Source: Favolaschia claudopus (lineage: Eukaryota; Basidiomycota; Agaricomycetes; Agaricales; Mycenaceae). From it: 64,000 nucleotides of DNA. The notes under the pieces were generated by a model. That model worked only from the letters and a program-made list of their open reading frames with translations. It made no database searches and was not told where the DNA came from. The stretch spans positions 744,001-808,000 of the forward strand of contig JAWWNJ010000017.1 in assembly GCA_037176885.1 (NCBI GenBank). The letters are read 5' to 3'. Below, piece by piece: positions 11,110-22,530 of this stretch. Numbering within the stretch: position 1 is the stretch's first letter; each line of letters opens with the position of its first letter. The position numbers and the translations under genes are program-made.

Positions 11110-14100
11110 ATGCCTATTCCAACGTCCCAGCGGCACAGTAGACCTAACAGTCCTCCAACAAATAATGGTACTTCGACCACGACACCCCTTCGTCCCAGAC
11201 TCTCTGCCGTTTTTAATACCCCGTCGTCTGGAACTGCGTACACCCCAACAGTCACTGCAGCTTCGCAAACTCAGAAATTGAATGGTGACGTCCAATCTAC
11301 AGGTTTTGAGTTGAATTGAATGGTAACCGTACAATCCACAGTGGTGACCCGCGTGGCAATTGAAGGAAAGGCTAAAAAGGGCGAGGACGGTGCTGGTATT
11401 AAGATGTATCTCAAGGTGCGTGGCAGGCGTTCTGTTTCTGGGCTCTTGCTCAATTTCTCGGTGGCAGATCGCCTTACCTTTGGACAGCATTACTCCCGGG
11501 TCGACTATTGCGTTGTTTCCAGGTGAGTCCGTGACAAAATATTTTCTCGGTCTGTCTTGACTGGTACGAAGAGGAGAATGTCAAAATTTTGTCTTCACAA
11601 GTTCACCCATTGGACAATAATTCTGTTCCCTATGACTTTTCCTCCGACTTGTGTCCTCTTCTCCACTACGCGGCACGGGCGCTCAATCGTGAGTTGTGAA
11701 CGCAATGACTTCCATTCTGCCCCTCATCTTTGAACAGTTCCCAGTCGCTCATCCGAGTCTTACCATGCCGCTTTCGGGCTCTCACCACCGGCCGTAAACG
11801 ACTCTGTCGTCGCGTCAGTTCGATCCTCAAAGTCCAATGGATCCTCCGCCAATAGAAGTGCTACGCCCCCTGTAGACTCGAAATACACTGGCCACATCCT
11901 CATCAGCAACTACCATATCTCATACATCCTCCCGAAAGTATTCCCTGCGCGATACCAAGACTCTGATACATACTCCTCCCGCTCTTCCTCCAGTCTCCGG
12001 CGCTCCTCCGTCATTGAACGCAACACCGTGCAGTTCATGGCTGCCATAGACATGTTTGTCCCGTATGCCTCTCGCCCACCGCGTTCTCCATATTTGGTTC
12101 GTCAAGCCCTCTCATCCCACTCCGCGCTTACTGACTCGCGCGAAAGGTCTCCATACCAATTCCGCGATGTCTTCACAATAACATTCGACTACGTATCTTC
12201 CCGCCTTCGGCTTCCTCGTCGCTCGCCTCGCTCTCCTCGGCCGACGAAGATGCGGGCTCATGGGACCTCACTTCAGACCCGCACGTTACACGCGCAGCCT
12301 CTTCGCGACAGTCTCGCTCTGGCACGTACTCGTATGGAAACATTGCTGATGATGAGTCGAGTGACTCGTCAATGACGGGGTTCTCTGACGGGTGCGGCAT
12401 CCAAGGATCTTTCCCAAGTGCTGAGCGCATCCGTGTGCGTTGGGCAAAGCCAATCAAGGTCGTGGCCGGTGGAGACGGGCGACGACGCGTTGGTGTGAAG
12501 GATGTCAAAGGAGACATGACGTGCGCGGTGCTTGGCAAGATGTGGGATCCAGATCACCAGCGGGAAGGAATTGTGGTGAAAGTTGACTACAAAGGCGTGT
12601 GCAAGGGCGTATGGTATTCAGGAGTTGCGACAATGCTTGGCATGGATGTGAGTCTTGAAGCTAAAGGGTCTGATATAACATGGGTGCCCGGGCAACTTCA
12701 AGACTGGGAGGTAGGAGGTGGTGCTGGATATATGGGCTTTGACCGAGGAACATCCCCAAAACTCGAAGGCCCATCTCGGCACGATTCGCTGGAATCCAAC
12801 TATTCTAATGGGGGACCACAATTCTTTCTTTCGGCAGAGCGAAATTTATCACGCCAAAGCTCGGCCTCCTCCACATCCTCTCTGCTCCGAGGACCTCTCC
12901 CTGTTCCCAATGTTCCTGAGTACTCTTTTGAGGGCGCAGCTCCGTCCTCATCAGTCTCTGCATCACAAACCACCTCGATGGAATCATCTGTGGGCTCCCT
13001 CCTCCCTTCGTCTACGCCCTCGATAGACTCCGCATCACGGCCGCCGGGTTCCGCCATCACTATTCATGTTAACATGAACGAGCTCACCCTCCCCACCTCC
13101 AAAAACAGTTTTCCGTTTTGGATATCGGGCACAGTACTCATCACACCACGACCCCGCCTCGCATCTAACACTTCGACGTCCCGCGCTTCCTCCCCGATTC
13201 GTGGCGAGTACGACGCTGACAACACTCCGGGTCTGACTGCTTCGATCGACCCCGAATCGATCGTCGTTCCCCGTTTCACCGTGTTGGCGGCAGACAACGA
13301 GACCGTCGCTGTCGTCGTGCGAAACGACACCGCTGCAATTGACGCGCTCCCTTGCACCGTAGAGGTGACTCATCCAGGTACCCACAACCGCGACGCTGAC
13401 AACCCGAGGGCATCCCCGCCAACTAAAACCATCCTACAACGCGGAGAGTATACCAAATGCGTGGAGCGCGCACGAGTTGCTGTCAAACCTTCGGTTGTTT
13501 TTACTTCGTCTTCAACCTCGGTCAATGGGGTTGCAGTGCCGGCGAATGGCAAGCTTCCCAGCCGGCCAAGAACGCCTAACAGCGGGGGCAACATCACGAG
13601 ACCGTGTCCCGTCAACGACGTCTGCGTCTGCACCGATGCGCGCAATGTCGGTCTTGGGAATGATGCCGGTGCGACCTAAGCGGGATGGTGTATTGATGAT
13701 CCCGAGCGTTGTCGCCACTGTTACGCCGCTCATTGTCATGCCGGACAGTTCAAGGAGTCGATTAACGACATTGCCGGAGGCGTACGCCGTGCGCGTTGTG
13801 CTTTCCGCACCGGTGGATGCGGAGTCTGACTGGCTCGAATTCGGGCTGGCCAAGCACGGTGATAGCGGTGCCGGTAAGTCAAGCGCAACAGCTCAGAGCA
13901 ACGCTGGGCCACCTAAAGTGGATATTGTGAGTGTGAGCGTGGACGATGTTCCCGTGCTGTATGAGACTACGGCTACTGTCAAACGGGAAGAACCTGGTGT
14001 TGGTCTGCCGTTTGAGCAGATCAGCGGGCAGGAATGGATGAGTTGGGTGAAGTTGCGGGTTGGATCTGCTGGTGGGGGGCGTGTTGTGGTGGACTATGTC

Positions 14101-14996
14101 GTGAGGAACGTGGATGACGGACCTGCTGATGATAAGAAGGGCAAAAGGAAGGCAAACGATAAGACACAATTTGATGTGTACTTGCCCTCGTTCTGTATAC
14201 CGGTCGGGAGGTTGGAAGTTAATATTGATGGAATACCAGGTAAGCTTGCTTCCACTTGTTTGACGAGTCTGCGTTCTCATTGTTCACAGGTCTGGAAATA
14301 TCATCGTTGCGGTCTACTTTCGCCCATCACCAGTATGTTCAGTCTGGACGACGTTTACTGCAATATTCGATGCATCCCTTTTTCTACCCCGACATTTCTC
14401 TGGATATCCGACTGGACCGCCCAAGCCATTCCAGCATATACCCATTCTCGCCGACACCGAATGGCCTTGGTCCTTTAACAGTGCTGCTCATATCCTGGGC
14501 AATCCTCATTCTCGGATCCGTCTACCTCGTTCGATTGAACTCGGCCGTGGCTGAACTCTCCAACTCGCTCGCCGGGTATCCTCTAGCTGTCGACGCACCA
14601 AGCTGGACAGTACCACCGGAGCCTATCACCTTCACGTCGACCGCTTACCAGACAGGCCGTTGGCAATGGTTTAATGATCCAAAGTCGGACTCATCTGATT
14701 TGGAATCATCATCTTGGTCTCCGCAACCAAGTCTGACGAGTAGTGCGAGCGCATCTGAGGTGCTGGAGTCCGCGCCACCGCCGCCGTCCCCTGAGGAGAC
14801 ACCCAAGGTTATTCCGACTGTGCAGTCGGAACCATCGTCCTCGGTGTCCCTCTACAGACCTCCGAGTTTTTACTGGCCGAACCTGCGTTGGCCTGAAATA
14901 GACGTTGACCAGGCAATAGATAGAGTTCTTTGGGGCGCGGAGAAGGTCTGGCAGATGTTGAGGAAGATATACCATTACCCTTTGGATCCTACCTGA
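11110..14996 (+). CDS. Large conserved fungal protein with C-terminal membrane anchor
   Basis: No function is recognised, but the exons join so cleanly that the gene is well supported. The N-terminus, MPIPTSQRHSRPNSPP, is disordered. A first folded part carries RVAIEGKAKKGEDGAGIKMYLK, LPLDSITPGSTIALFPEENV and KILSSQVHPLDNNSVPYDFS. Further on are TGHILISNYHISYILPKVFP, SIPIPRCLHNNIRLRIFPP and DESSDSSMTGFSDGCGIQG. The middle is Ser-rich, followed by RPKRDGVLMIPSVVATVTPL and AYAVRVVLSAPVDAESDWLE. The tail has one transmembrane segment (LTVLLISWAILILGSVYLV) followed by an acidic/Ser-Pro end. Total is about 1,150-1,200 residues with six or so short introns. The frame changes at about 13585 in a run of five G; deleting one G would restore a continuous frame. 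It may sit on an internal membrane. Confidence 0.7.
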
Positions 14997-15277
14997 TGTA
15001 CTGAACGACTCTAACGATATTTGTAACGTTTGATGTATACTTATCCTTTAACTAATGGGGACTTGGAGGCTTGTACATGTAATCTGCTCTAGTCACAGTG
15101 AAAAAAGTTTTTGACTTCTTGTTCAGACGCCCATTGACAAAGTCTGAGGGCAACGATCCTTCCATCGACCCAGGTGTCTGTGTATACACGTTGGTCGTGT
15201 CGTCGGTGCGTTGATGCAAGGGGAATCGTGCGAAAGTTCGAATAAGGAAAGAATTCAAAAAGCAAAAGTCTAAGACA

Positions 15278-15369
15278 CGACGCCAGCAGGATTTGAACCT
15301 GCGCCCGGAAACCGGAACAGATAAGCATGAGATTCGAATCTGTCGCCTTAACCACTCGGCCATAGCGCC
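15278..15369 (-). tRNA. tRNA-Ser(CGA) with a ~10-nt intron
   Basis: The minus-strand sequence begins GGCGCTATGGCCGAGTGGTT and ends GGTTCAAATCCTGC followed by TGGCGTC and discriminator G. All seven acceptor pairs form, two as G-U wobbles. The D-arm motif GGCCGAGTGGTTAAGGC and a long variable arm mark a class-II tRNA; the G discriminator marks serine. The anticodon stem ACAGA/TCTGT encloses TT-CGA-A plus about 10 extra nucleotides right after position 37, the canonical tRNA intron site. The anticodon CGA reads UCG codons. Confidence 0.9.
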
Positions 15370-17179
15370 TTGACTATTGAGCAAAGTTGAAGGTGTATGA
15401 GTCGGAGAGCACGCCGCACGATGAATGAATAAAGTTCTCCGTATTCCCAAATCGGGACGATATTGATGATGGTCACAATATGTGACTTGTCACGTAAAGG
15501 GCGCGACTCGATGGAACTGGCGTCGTGGAATGGAATGCGCAACGCAACAGCAGCTTTTCATTAAATGCACTGAACTATAGGTGATATAGAGTCTAGTTGT
15601 CCCTTTGAAGCGATCGGGGATTTTCAAATCCAACAATTCAGCATTTTTCTCTTCTCCCCTGCTTGCTTTCCTGTCCTGCTACGCGCGGCGCATATCTTGA
15701 AATTAGCGCGAAGGTAGTGTCGAGTTTTGAAGGGTTGAGATCTCGAGAGTCGAGACACCAAAAACTGTCCACGGCGGACAATTCTTGACGCGTTACACGT
15801 GAAAATCACGTGATAAAGCGATCGCGCCGTTTACCAGCCTTTACCTTGCCCAAGCGCGGTAAGGTGGGAAATCTTCCTCGTCTTCCTCTGATGCACAACG
15901 GTCCTCCACGCATTTGTCGCTCTCTCCATTGCTGAGGGTATCCCGAGCTCGATCTCGGGTGGACAGCGGCGTGTGACCACCGTGACGGCATCACTTTCTA
16001 TCTGAACGACGGACGCCGTCAACAACCCTCCCGACTCATCGACTCTCATCGACAACCTCAGCTCTACTTTCAGATCTTTCAACCCTACCCTCTTCAAACA
16101 TTACCGGCCAACTTCACAGAAGATTCAGCACATGCACGGAGAAAGAATATGCATGAAAATGCATTGGTTTTGTCTATCCGGTGCGTAACAACGCGCTCCT
16201 TACCATCCAACTTCCCTCATGTTCTGTATCTGAACTACCAGTGATATTATGAATGCACTGACTGCTTTGTGTACCTCGGGACTCTTACCGTTTGCGCTCG
16301 AATTTCGGCTTTGTTTCCGCTGTACTCACCTACAGTGCGTCACAACCATCGCGTCCCCCGTCTCTACTCACCCATTCTCAGCTGCGTCGCTCCATCCACC
16401 TTCTCTTGCAACAACCTACACTTTTCCTGGGCAGGTTTGACTTCACGTCGCCTCCCATGAGCCAAGGGTTGACTTCATGTCCCCTCTCATGATTCAAGGG
16501 TCGACTGCCATTTTCGTATACGTTTCTCTTCGTCACAATCTTCTTCGCCCAGTCACATCCACCGCTTCCCCCTTCATTCTTTTTTGCACCCGCTACGATA
16601 TAAAAATGGGCATTCTACATATTGTCTCTGGAACATACATACATACTTTGACTTCATTCGACTGCCCCTTGTCCTCCCTGCTCGTCGTGCCCCTTGATGA
16701 AACCGAACAGCTGCGCTCCTTTCATCAGCCAGATGCTATATTTGTTGGGATGTGAGTGCAATTTCTCGTACTAGTTTCCCTATGTTGACGGGAGATTCAC
16801 AGAATAACCCTCTTCTCTGTTGGTTTTGCGACTGGAAGCGACTTTAGTCTGCAAGGTGTGCTTCATGTATCCATACGCAGCCTCTTCTCATCTTCCGTAA
16901 AGTATCTCACGCGAGGCTATCTCACTGACGAAATTCTTGCAAAAAAATCGCGGATCTCCTTCAAAACCTTTTTAATATCGGGTCGCCCAAGCAAACCAAC
17001 CTTCTCGACGACTGGGTGCGAACATATGGAGGGGCTTTTATTCCTTCGCTGCTCTTACTCTCAGTCTGCCCTGGCCCTCTTGTCTCTACAGTAGCACTTG
17101 CGCCCAAAACATGTTGTTGTTGCCGTGTCAAATGCTGAAGCAACAAGTCTTGAACAAACAAGAAACTGCACCGCGTAGA
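15370..17179. other. 1.8-kb region without a supported gene
   Basis: Short frames only. At 16940-17100 a plus-strand frame with GSPKQTNLLDDWVRTYGGAF faintly recalls the N-terminal part of fungal cytochrome P450s, but its continuation does not. A TATA-like ATATAAAA lies near 16595. A minus-strand frame at 15831-16097 has no motif. Confidence 0.35.
15788..15812. promoter_or_regulatory. ACGCGT followed by two CACGTG boxes
   Basis: ACGCGT at 15788-15793, CACGTG at 15796-15801 and CACGTG at 15807-15812 sit within 25 bp. CACGTG is the classic bHLH site. The target gene is unclear because neither side has a well-supported start. Confidence 0.35.
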
Positions 17180-18715
17180 CAGATGCGTCTCGGACGACGG
17201 ACCGGCCGACGTTCAAAGTCCGCGACATGAAAGCTGTTCTTGACGCTTTGGGCTTCCGCCACGAATTTATCTGGGGCTTCTTTGGCTGTCAACCCGCTGT
17301 CAAACCAGCGAATACGCATTATATTCGGTGCGCAGTGCCTTAGTTTCACGGTAAGTCTCTTTCTTCCAGTCTTCATTGCTCCAAGCTGATAGTTTAAACG
17401 TGCAGGATATAATCAACGCGCGGGGTTCCGTAGACTATCGGATGGTCTCAATACGGTCTCCGTGCTCTTTCTCAACTTTAATCACATCACTGTTCGGCTC
17501 CTTGCACATTCACAGTGACGATCCTAATTGCGCATACCATTTCAGGATACCAACTACTTGCTATGTCTCTGGCTGCGTCTGGATGTGATTCTTCACATTT
17601 AATGTGTTCCGCCAGCTCCAAGATCTCGATGTGAAGGGCAACAGATCTTGTTTACGATGACTGGATTGAATTCGTGGGGACTGGGATGAAGATCGGGCGA
17701 CCTCTTCGTCTTGCCTCGTATCCTCTTTCCTTTCTCTCATTGCCCAATGTCCTTGAAGCGGACAGTATGTCTTGAACGTTCTCCGTGTCCCATTCCTTGT
17801 TTTAATTTTTTGCAGGGCAGTAACGTTTCGACGAGCGGCCCGGTGACTATCTATTCAAGACCTTCCCATTCTCGTTCATCTCATTCTTTTTTCCAGGCCC
17901 CGCGTAAGAAGAACGCGCGGGTTTCCGGTCGAGTAGATTCAGACGTCGTCCTTTTCGATGCTCAGGGCGAAGAGTTTGAGGACGACGAGTTCATGGCCGA
18001 CTTTACCGGTGGGAATGTTGTACGCACATTTCTACGCCATACGACCACCACTCAATTCTGGTCCCAGTCCGCTATCCAGGTTGATGCACCTTCTGGCTCA
18101 ACGACAATCCCTTCTACGTTGACAGCTAAAGTCAGTCTTTTTTGTTGTCTGCTTTGCTATAATTACTTACTCTTCTCAGTCAGCGTTGAAGAAAGCTCGC
18201 ACTGGCGCCAAGGTAGCAAAATCAACTCGCTGATCGCTTGCTGCTCATTTCGTTCATAGGAAATAACTGTCTTTGACTCAGGCGGCCGAGACGCCGACGC
18301 CGACGAATTTGTGGGTGAAGATGACGCGGAGGTTGACCTGGTTCGTGTTTTACCCTATGTTTCTGCATGACTTAACACTTTCCAGATGCCAGAAGCAGCA
18401 GCTGCCCAACTTGAATTCGGGAAGGAGAAAGCTGTAGATGCTCTGGCAGGAACGTGGTTTCGCCAGTTTGAGCACATGTCCTCGTGGGCATACGCATGTC
18501 GACAGGATCTTCAAGGATCGTCTTTCCCCGCAACACAGCTGCGCTCGGTGAAGGTCGAACGGAGACCTGCTGGATTGAGATGCGAAGCTCAGGCCGAAGA
18601 TACATGCCTTGGGCAAAGGAGCGCAGACTGGGAACAGAGGTGGACCAGTGCAGCTAGTAGCGCCGTTGACAATCGTCTCGAGGAAGAGGAGCAGACCAGG
18701 AGGAGGTCAAGATGA
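17180..18715 (+). CDS. Uncharacterised multi-exon gene (boundaries uncertain)
   Basis: I do not recognise the product. The 3' half is supported by splicing: exons beginning SALKKARTGAK, EITVFDSGGRDADADEF and MPEAAAAQLEFGKEKAV are joined by three consecutive phase-0 GT..AG introns and keep one frame. Upstream coding-like stretches include RKKNARVSGRVDSDVVLFDA followed by EFEDDEFMADFTGG, DLVYDDWIEFVGTGMKIGRP, and FKVRDMKAVLDALGFRHEF at the left limit. The protein is acidic and Asp/Glu-rich in the middle, without a signal peptide or membrane segment. The true start was not found, and the last exon may end before the long basic tail at 18600-18715. The exact joins between 17350 and 17820 are unknown. 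Confidence 0.4.
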
Positions 18716-19179
18716 TGCCGAATTCGGTGATCTGGAGCGGCAGAGCGACAAAAGTAGAAAATCAGCGACAAAGTACAGACGCGCAATACACGTAGAGCAG
18801 TACAATTCCTCAAGCCATTCAGATACGCGGCGATAAAACAGTGTTGACGACGGGGAGGAGGTGGCGGTGAAGCGAGGTATGCTGACGACGAATGAGGCTG
18901 CAACGAAGAGAGGCGCAGAAGTCTCGAGAACAGTGAGGCCCTTGCAACAATGAAGTGCATGAGGTGAAGGATGGAGCGAGCTGAGTCCGGAACGCGTGCA
19001 CAAGAGCTTTCAAGTCGAAGGTTAAGGCGAGGGCAACACCCATGAATTTTACGCGAAGAGCAAGGCGCGACGCGTAAGTCGGGGGTGCTGAAGACGAATG
19101 GGAAGCTTCAAAGTTCACATACAGAACACTTGGCGTAGATTGAACAAAATCGCACGTCTAACCAGATCTACATAACCAT
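18716..19179. other. Convergent intergenic region
   Basis: Between two 3' ends. A minus-strand frame of about 100 codons (18819-19118) has no recognisable motif and is probably spurious. Confidence 0.35.
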
Positions 19180-20358
19180 CTACTGTGTCTTCAATTTCTC
19201 GCCTGAAAACTCATTGAGACATAATGTAACAGCGCAAAGAAACCACATACCCTGCTTCTTCATCGTGCCTTTCCATACCTCCGGTGCAAAGTTCTTCACC
19301 GTACGCGTAACAAAAAGAGAGGTCAGGATCACAACGCACACCGCACGCGCCGTATGAGGGTCGAGAGCCTCGACAACGCCGCTCTTCGTGGCGACTTGGC
19401 CACCGAGCATCCCCGAGAGAACGGTATGCAAGTCGGCCCAGAACGGTTGGGCGTGCGTGAGGAGGGCATAGATACCCGTGACGAGCGGCGCACACCAGAG
19501 GTCGGTCGCGGTCCACCCGTAGGGCTCGAGCTCGGGCGGGTGCTGGAACGCGATGGGTGTGGGGTGGAGGAAGGAGAAGAGGTTGGTGAGGAAGAAGCCG
19601 CCGTTAGCCGTTACCTAGAGGTTTCAAGATTGAACGGCTGCGAGAATAATGGCGAATAGAAAGAGACGCACGAAGGAGGTGACGAGAAGCGTCCACGGAG
19701 AGGCAGCAAGAGCGGGCATGGCGTTTGCGGTAACCGCGGGAGGGATTAGGTTGCACAAAAGCATAGCACGGGTGAATCCGTCGACAAAGGATAACGGGAG
19801 TTCGGTGTGTATTGACATTTGTGGTACGGATGGGAGCATTTCTACAATTGCTTGGACAGCGGTATAGAAGACTGGGACAACACCAGAGACCTTGATTTAT
19901 CATCCACGTCAAGACGTGGAAACGTGCCATGGAACAGACTACACACCATGAAGGAAGGGGGGATACAGAGAAAGGGCGCTGGGACGCGATAAGCTTGGGA
20001 TTCAAGTTGTGTGGGTCACTACTGTACACTTACCAGTCATAACCTACCACCATGGTGTCAGAAAATGAAATTCGACGTGCAGTTCCAATACGCTGCTTAC
20101 CTCGCCACCATACACCACCGTCAAAACTGTCGACGCATCCCGAGCAAAGGCCTTTCGCGCCAACCCGCTCGTGTTAGCACCGTGCTTCTTTACATGTTCG
20201 CGATACAAAGCCTCCTTGATTTGCCTAAGCACAATACAGAGTCGGAAAGCGGCTACAACATCTAGCGTGCTCAAAGAGAGGTTAAACCAGGTGAAGGGCG
20301 GGATAGGTTCAAGCGAATAGTTGAATATTTGGATTATTGGCGTCAGTAGGAGAGACAT
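19180..20358 (-). CDS. Conserved basidiomycete multi-pass membrane protein
   Basis: It starts MSLLLTPIIQIFNYSLEPIP at an ATG (20356-20358) and continues PPFTWFNLSLSTLDVVAAFR, with a basic stretch and TVLTVVYGGE. After introns come YTAVQAIVEMLPSVPQMSIH, LPLSFVDGFTRAMLLCNLIP, an exon encoding VTANGGFFLTNLFSFLHPTP and LEPYGWTATDLWCAPLVTGI, then LLTHAQPFWADLHTVLSG, and finally ARAVCVVILTSLFVTRTVKN. A last 48-nt intron gives a KKQGEKLKTQ terminus. Several hydrophobic segments and amphipathic helices suggest an integral membrane protein of about 330 residues. The pattern looks conserved and is not obviously a transporter; function unknown. Confidence 0.65.
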
Positions 20359-20564
20359 GTAGGGCTTAGCTCGTTCAGGACCGAATGGTTGAGAGTCAAG
20401 TTAGGGACTCGAAGGCTAGGCGCCCAATTGGCCACTTATGGATATCGGAGGCGCGGTGGCACGCGATGTGCGCGTTTCACGGACGTTCTGGACAACTGAC
20501 GTGAGATGTTTGGTTGCGCACGTTCAGCGCTAGCCACGCTCAACTCCGACGCGACACGACAACG

Positions 20565-20582
20565 ACGCGTCGGTCGACGCGT
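20565..20582. promoter_or_regulatory. Two ACGCGT boxes
   Basis: ACGCGT at 20565-20570 and 20577-20582, within about 225 bp upstream of the minus-strand membrane-protein start (20358). This is the MCB-like hexamer seen in several other promoters of the window. Confidence 0.4.
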
Positions 20583-20731
20583 TTTATTTCTACATACAGT
20601 GCCCATGTTGATACAGGAATGATACATAAATGTGTACATAAATTGCCCATGATTTGGTAGCTACAGAGTCCGTGGAATGTGTGAGAGAGAGAGAGTGCAA
20701 AGAATTTTACCTGAATTCCTCGAGGAACATT

Positions 20732-21604
20732 TCAAACGTCGAAATCCACTGTCGAAATGACGCCAGACAGCATCAATTCGGGATTATCCGGCGGTGGCAG
20801 CGCATAGAAAAAGCAGGCCGTCGAAAGGTAGGGTACGAGATGGACAAGGCCATAAGCCGCCTCAGTTTGTCGAGTATTGGACGGCAAGGGGCGTGAATCC
20901 GACATGCGATGCAAAGCCAGGGTGACCTCGAACTCCCCGATGAATTCATAAACTTTCTCAGCCGTCGATCGCTGCCGCTCGACGAAGACACATTTGCGAC
21001 GGCCATAATTGGAGTGGATGTGCGGGGGGCAATCGGCGTCGATGACATCCCGCAGACGATGCTGAGAATCGAAGAAATCTGTCGCTAAGATGTTGAGGAA
21101 ACATTTGCCGGGCGAGTTATTGCGAAGCTGTCTGCCGTGACCTTGAGGAAACCTTACTAGGTTCATGGAAGGGATTTCCAGAACAAGAAGGGGAACATGC
21201 TGAGATTTGGAGAGACGGAGGTTGAGCTAAACATTGAATGAGGGCGGTGGCATCAAGATCAATCGAGTCAGTCAGACCTCCACGAGCTGGGACCGTTCCA
21301 GAACATGACCGATTTCATAGAGGTGATAACCCTGAGACCTCAACGCCGGTTTGCAGCCCTCAGCGTGGTGAATTCTTTTGAGAACATCGACAGGTAGATT
21401 TCGAACATGTTTTGGTTGCTGAGAATACCACCGAGAACACCATTCGACGAAGTTGTGATCCTGTAAAAATTCAGCGTATGGCCAGTTGCTAATGAGGAGT
21501 CTATCCAAGTCAAAACGCGCGCTGTCTAGATCTTCCTTTTGAGGGAGGAGCAAGTCTTGCGTCTTGACCTTGGTGTACCATTCGAGTTCGTTGCTGGGTG
21601 GCAT
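20732..21604 (-). CDS. Uncharacterised two-exon gene
   Basis: Unknown product of about 270 residues. Exon 1 starts MPPSNELEWYTKVKTQDLLL and contains RLLISNWPYAEFLQDHNFVE and RNLPVDVLKRIHHAEGCK, ending SQLVE. A roughly 50-nt GT..AG intron leads to exon 2 (from 21226), LNLRLSKSQHVPLLVLEIP, and then DFFDSQHRLRDVIDADCPPH and GEFEVTLALHRM. The protein looks soluble and mixed-charge. A TATA-like box at 21676-21684 lies about 70 bp upstream of this ATG, so I chose it over an in-frame ATG at 21652 that would fall at the expected transcription start. No motif is recognised. Confidence 0.5.
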
Positions 21605-21652
21605 TGAAATTGTGTTGAGAGCGAGAGAGACGTAGAGAAGCAAGAAAGACAA

Positions 21653-22530
21653 GTGACCCGAAACGGAAGATGATGCTTTTATAGTAGTCGCGCTTTGACC
21701 AGGTGCCTAGAGCTGCTTTGTCGCGTCGAATGACATGTTGGACACTTGGCAGTCGAACAAAGAAAGAGGTCGCGATTTGCCGCAGAGTTTGCTTTGTCGC
21801 CTTGAGGCTGAAGTTGCGTCAAATTGCACAAGTATCATGCTATCCGTTCAGAGCGTACGTAGAACGATCGCCAAAATCCGAGTGCGTCGTCGGTGACCGG
21901 TGAGACACGAGGCCTTCAAAATTAATCGTATAGACCAACTGCCCGTCGAGCGTTAGCGCGCCTCACCACGATGCTACAGTATGTATCGACTCCGCTTTGA
22001 GATCCTTTTGCTCCAGACATTGAGATTGGCGACGGCTGGGTGTTCGCAATGAGCGTCGGTGCCGTACGGTGCAGCTTTTGTGGTGCGGAATAGCGTCTTG
22101 AACAAGGCGTTCTGAACAATCCAGCAAGTCAACATCGTGGCATTGTGACATGGCTACAAACCGTCAGTTTCGATTACGGCAACTCAACCTTTCCCCTTAT
22201 TTTCTCCTTCGCCGCCATCTGTAGCAATGGCAATGGCTCTTACGCGGGTCCCTGAAGGCCAGCCGATACTCACAATGCACATGGTCATATTCTCAGTGAT
22301 TTATTCCTCCCGAATGTGTTGCAAGAACTCTCGCAATTTTTCAGTTTTGCCGATCAACGCTATCAGCATGCGCACCTGAAAGTGCATAAATAGACGCGTC
22401 GGACGACGGGCAGAACCCACCGATTTTCACATACTCGCAGGCGCTCCGGCGACGACTATAGATAAGCGCGGAAACCCTCAAATAGCTGTCCCAACTGTCA
22501 GCTGTTGGTTCTTGCCCGTATACTTCGAGG
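21653..22530. other. Intergenic region upstream of the ABC transporter
   Basis: Short frames only, for example a minus-strand ~65-codon frame at 21922-22119 without motifs. A minus-strand TATA-like element CTATAAAAG at 21676-21684 belongs to the gene on the left. The right half holds the promoter of the ABC transporter. Confidence 0.4.

Noticed and set aside
15831..16097. Minus-strand 88-codon frame
   Set aside because: No motif, no splice partner found and no clear promoter; kept only as intergenic.
16930..17110. Possible cytochrome P450 N-terminal fragment (LLDDWVRTYGG)
   Set aside because: Only about 20 residues look P450-like, and I find no heme-binding Cys motif or I-helix nearby.
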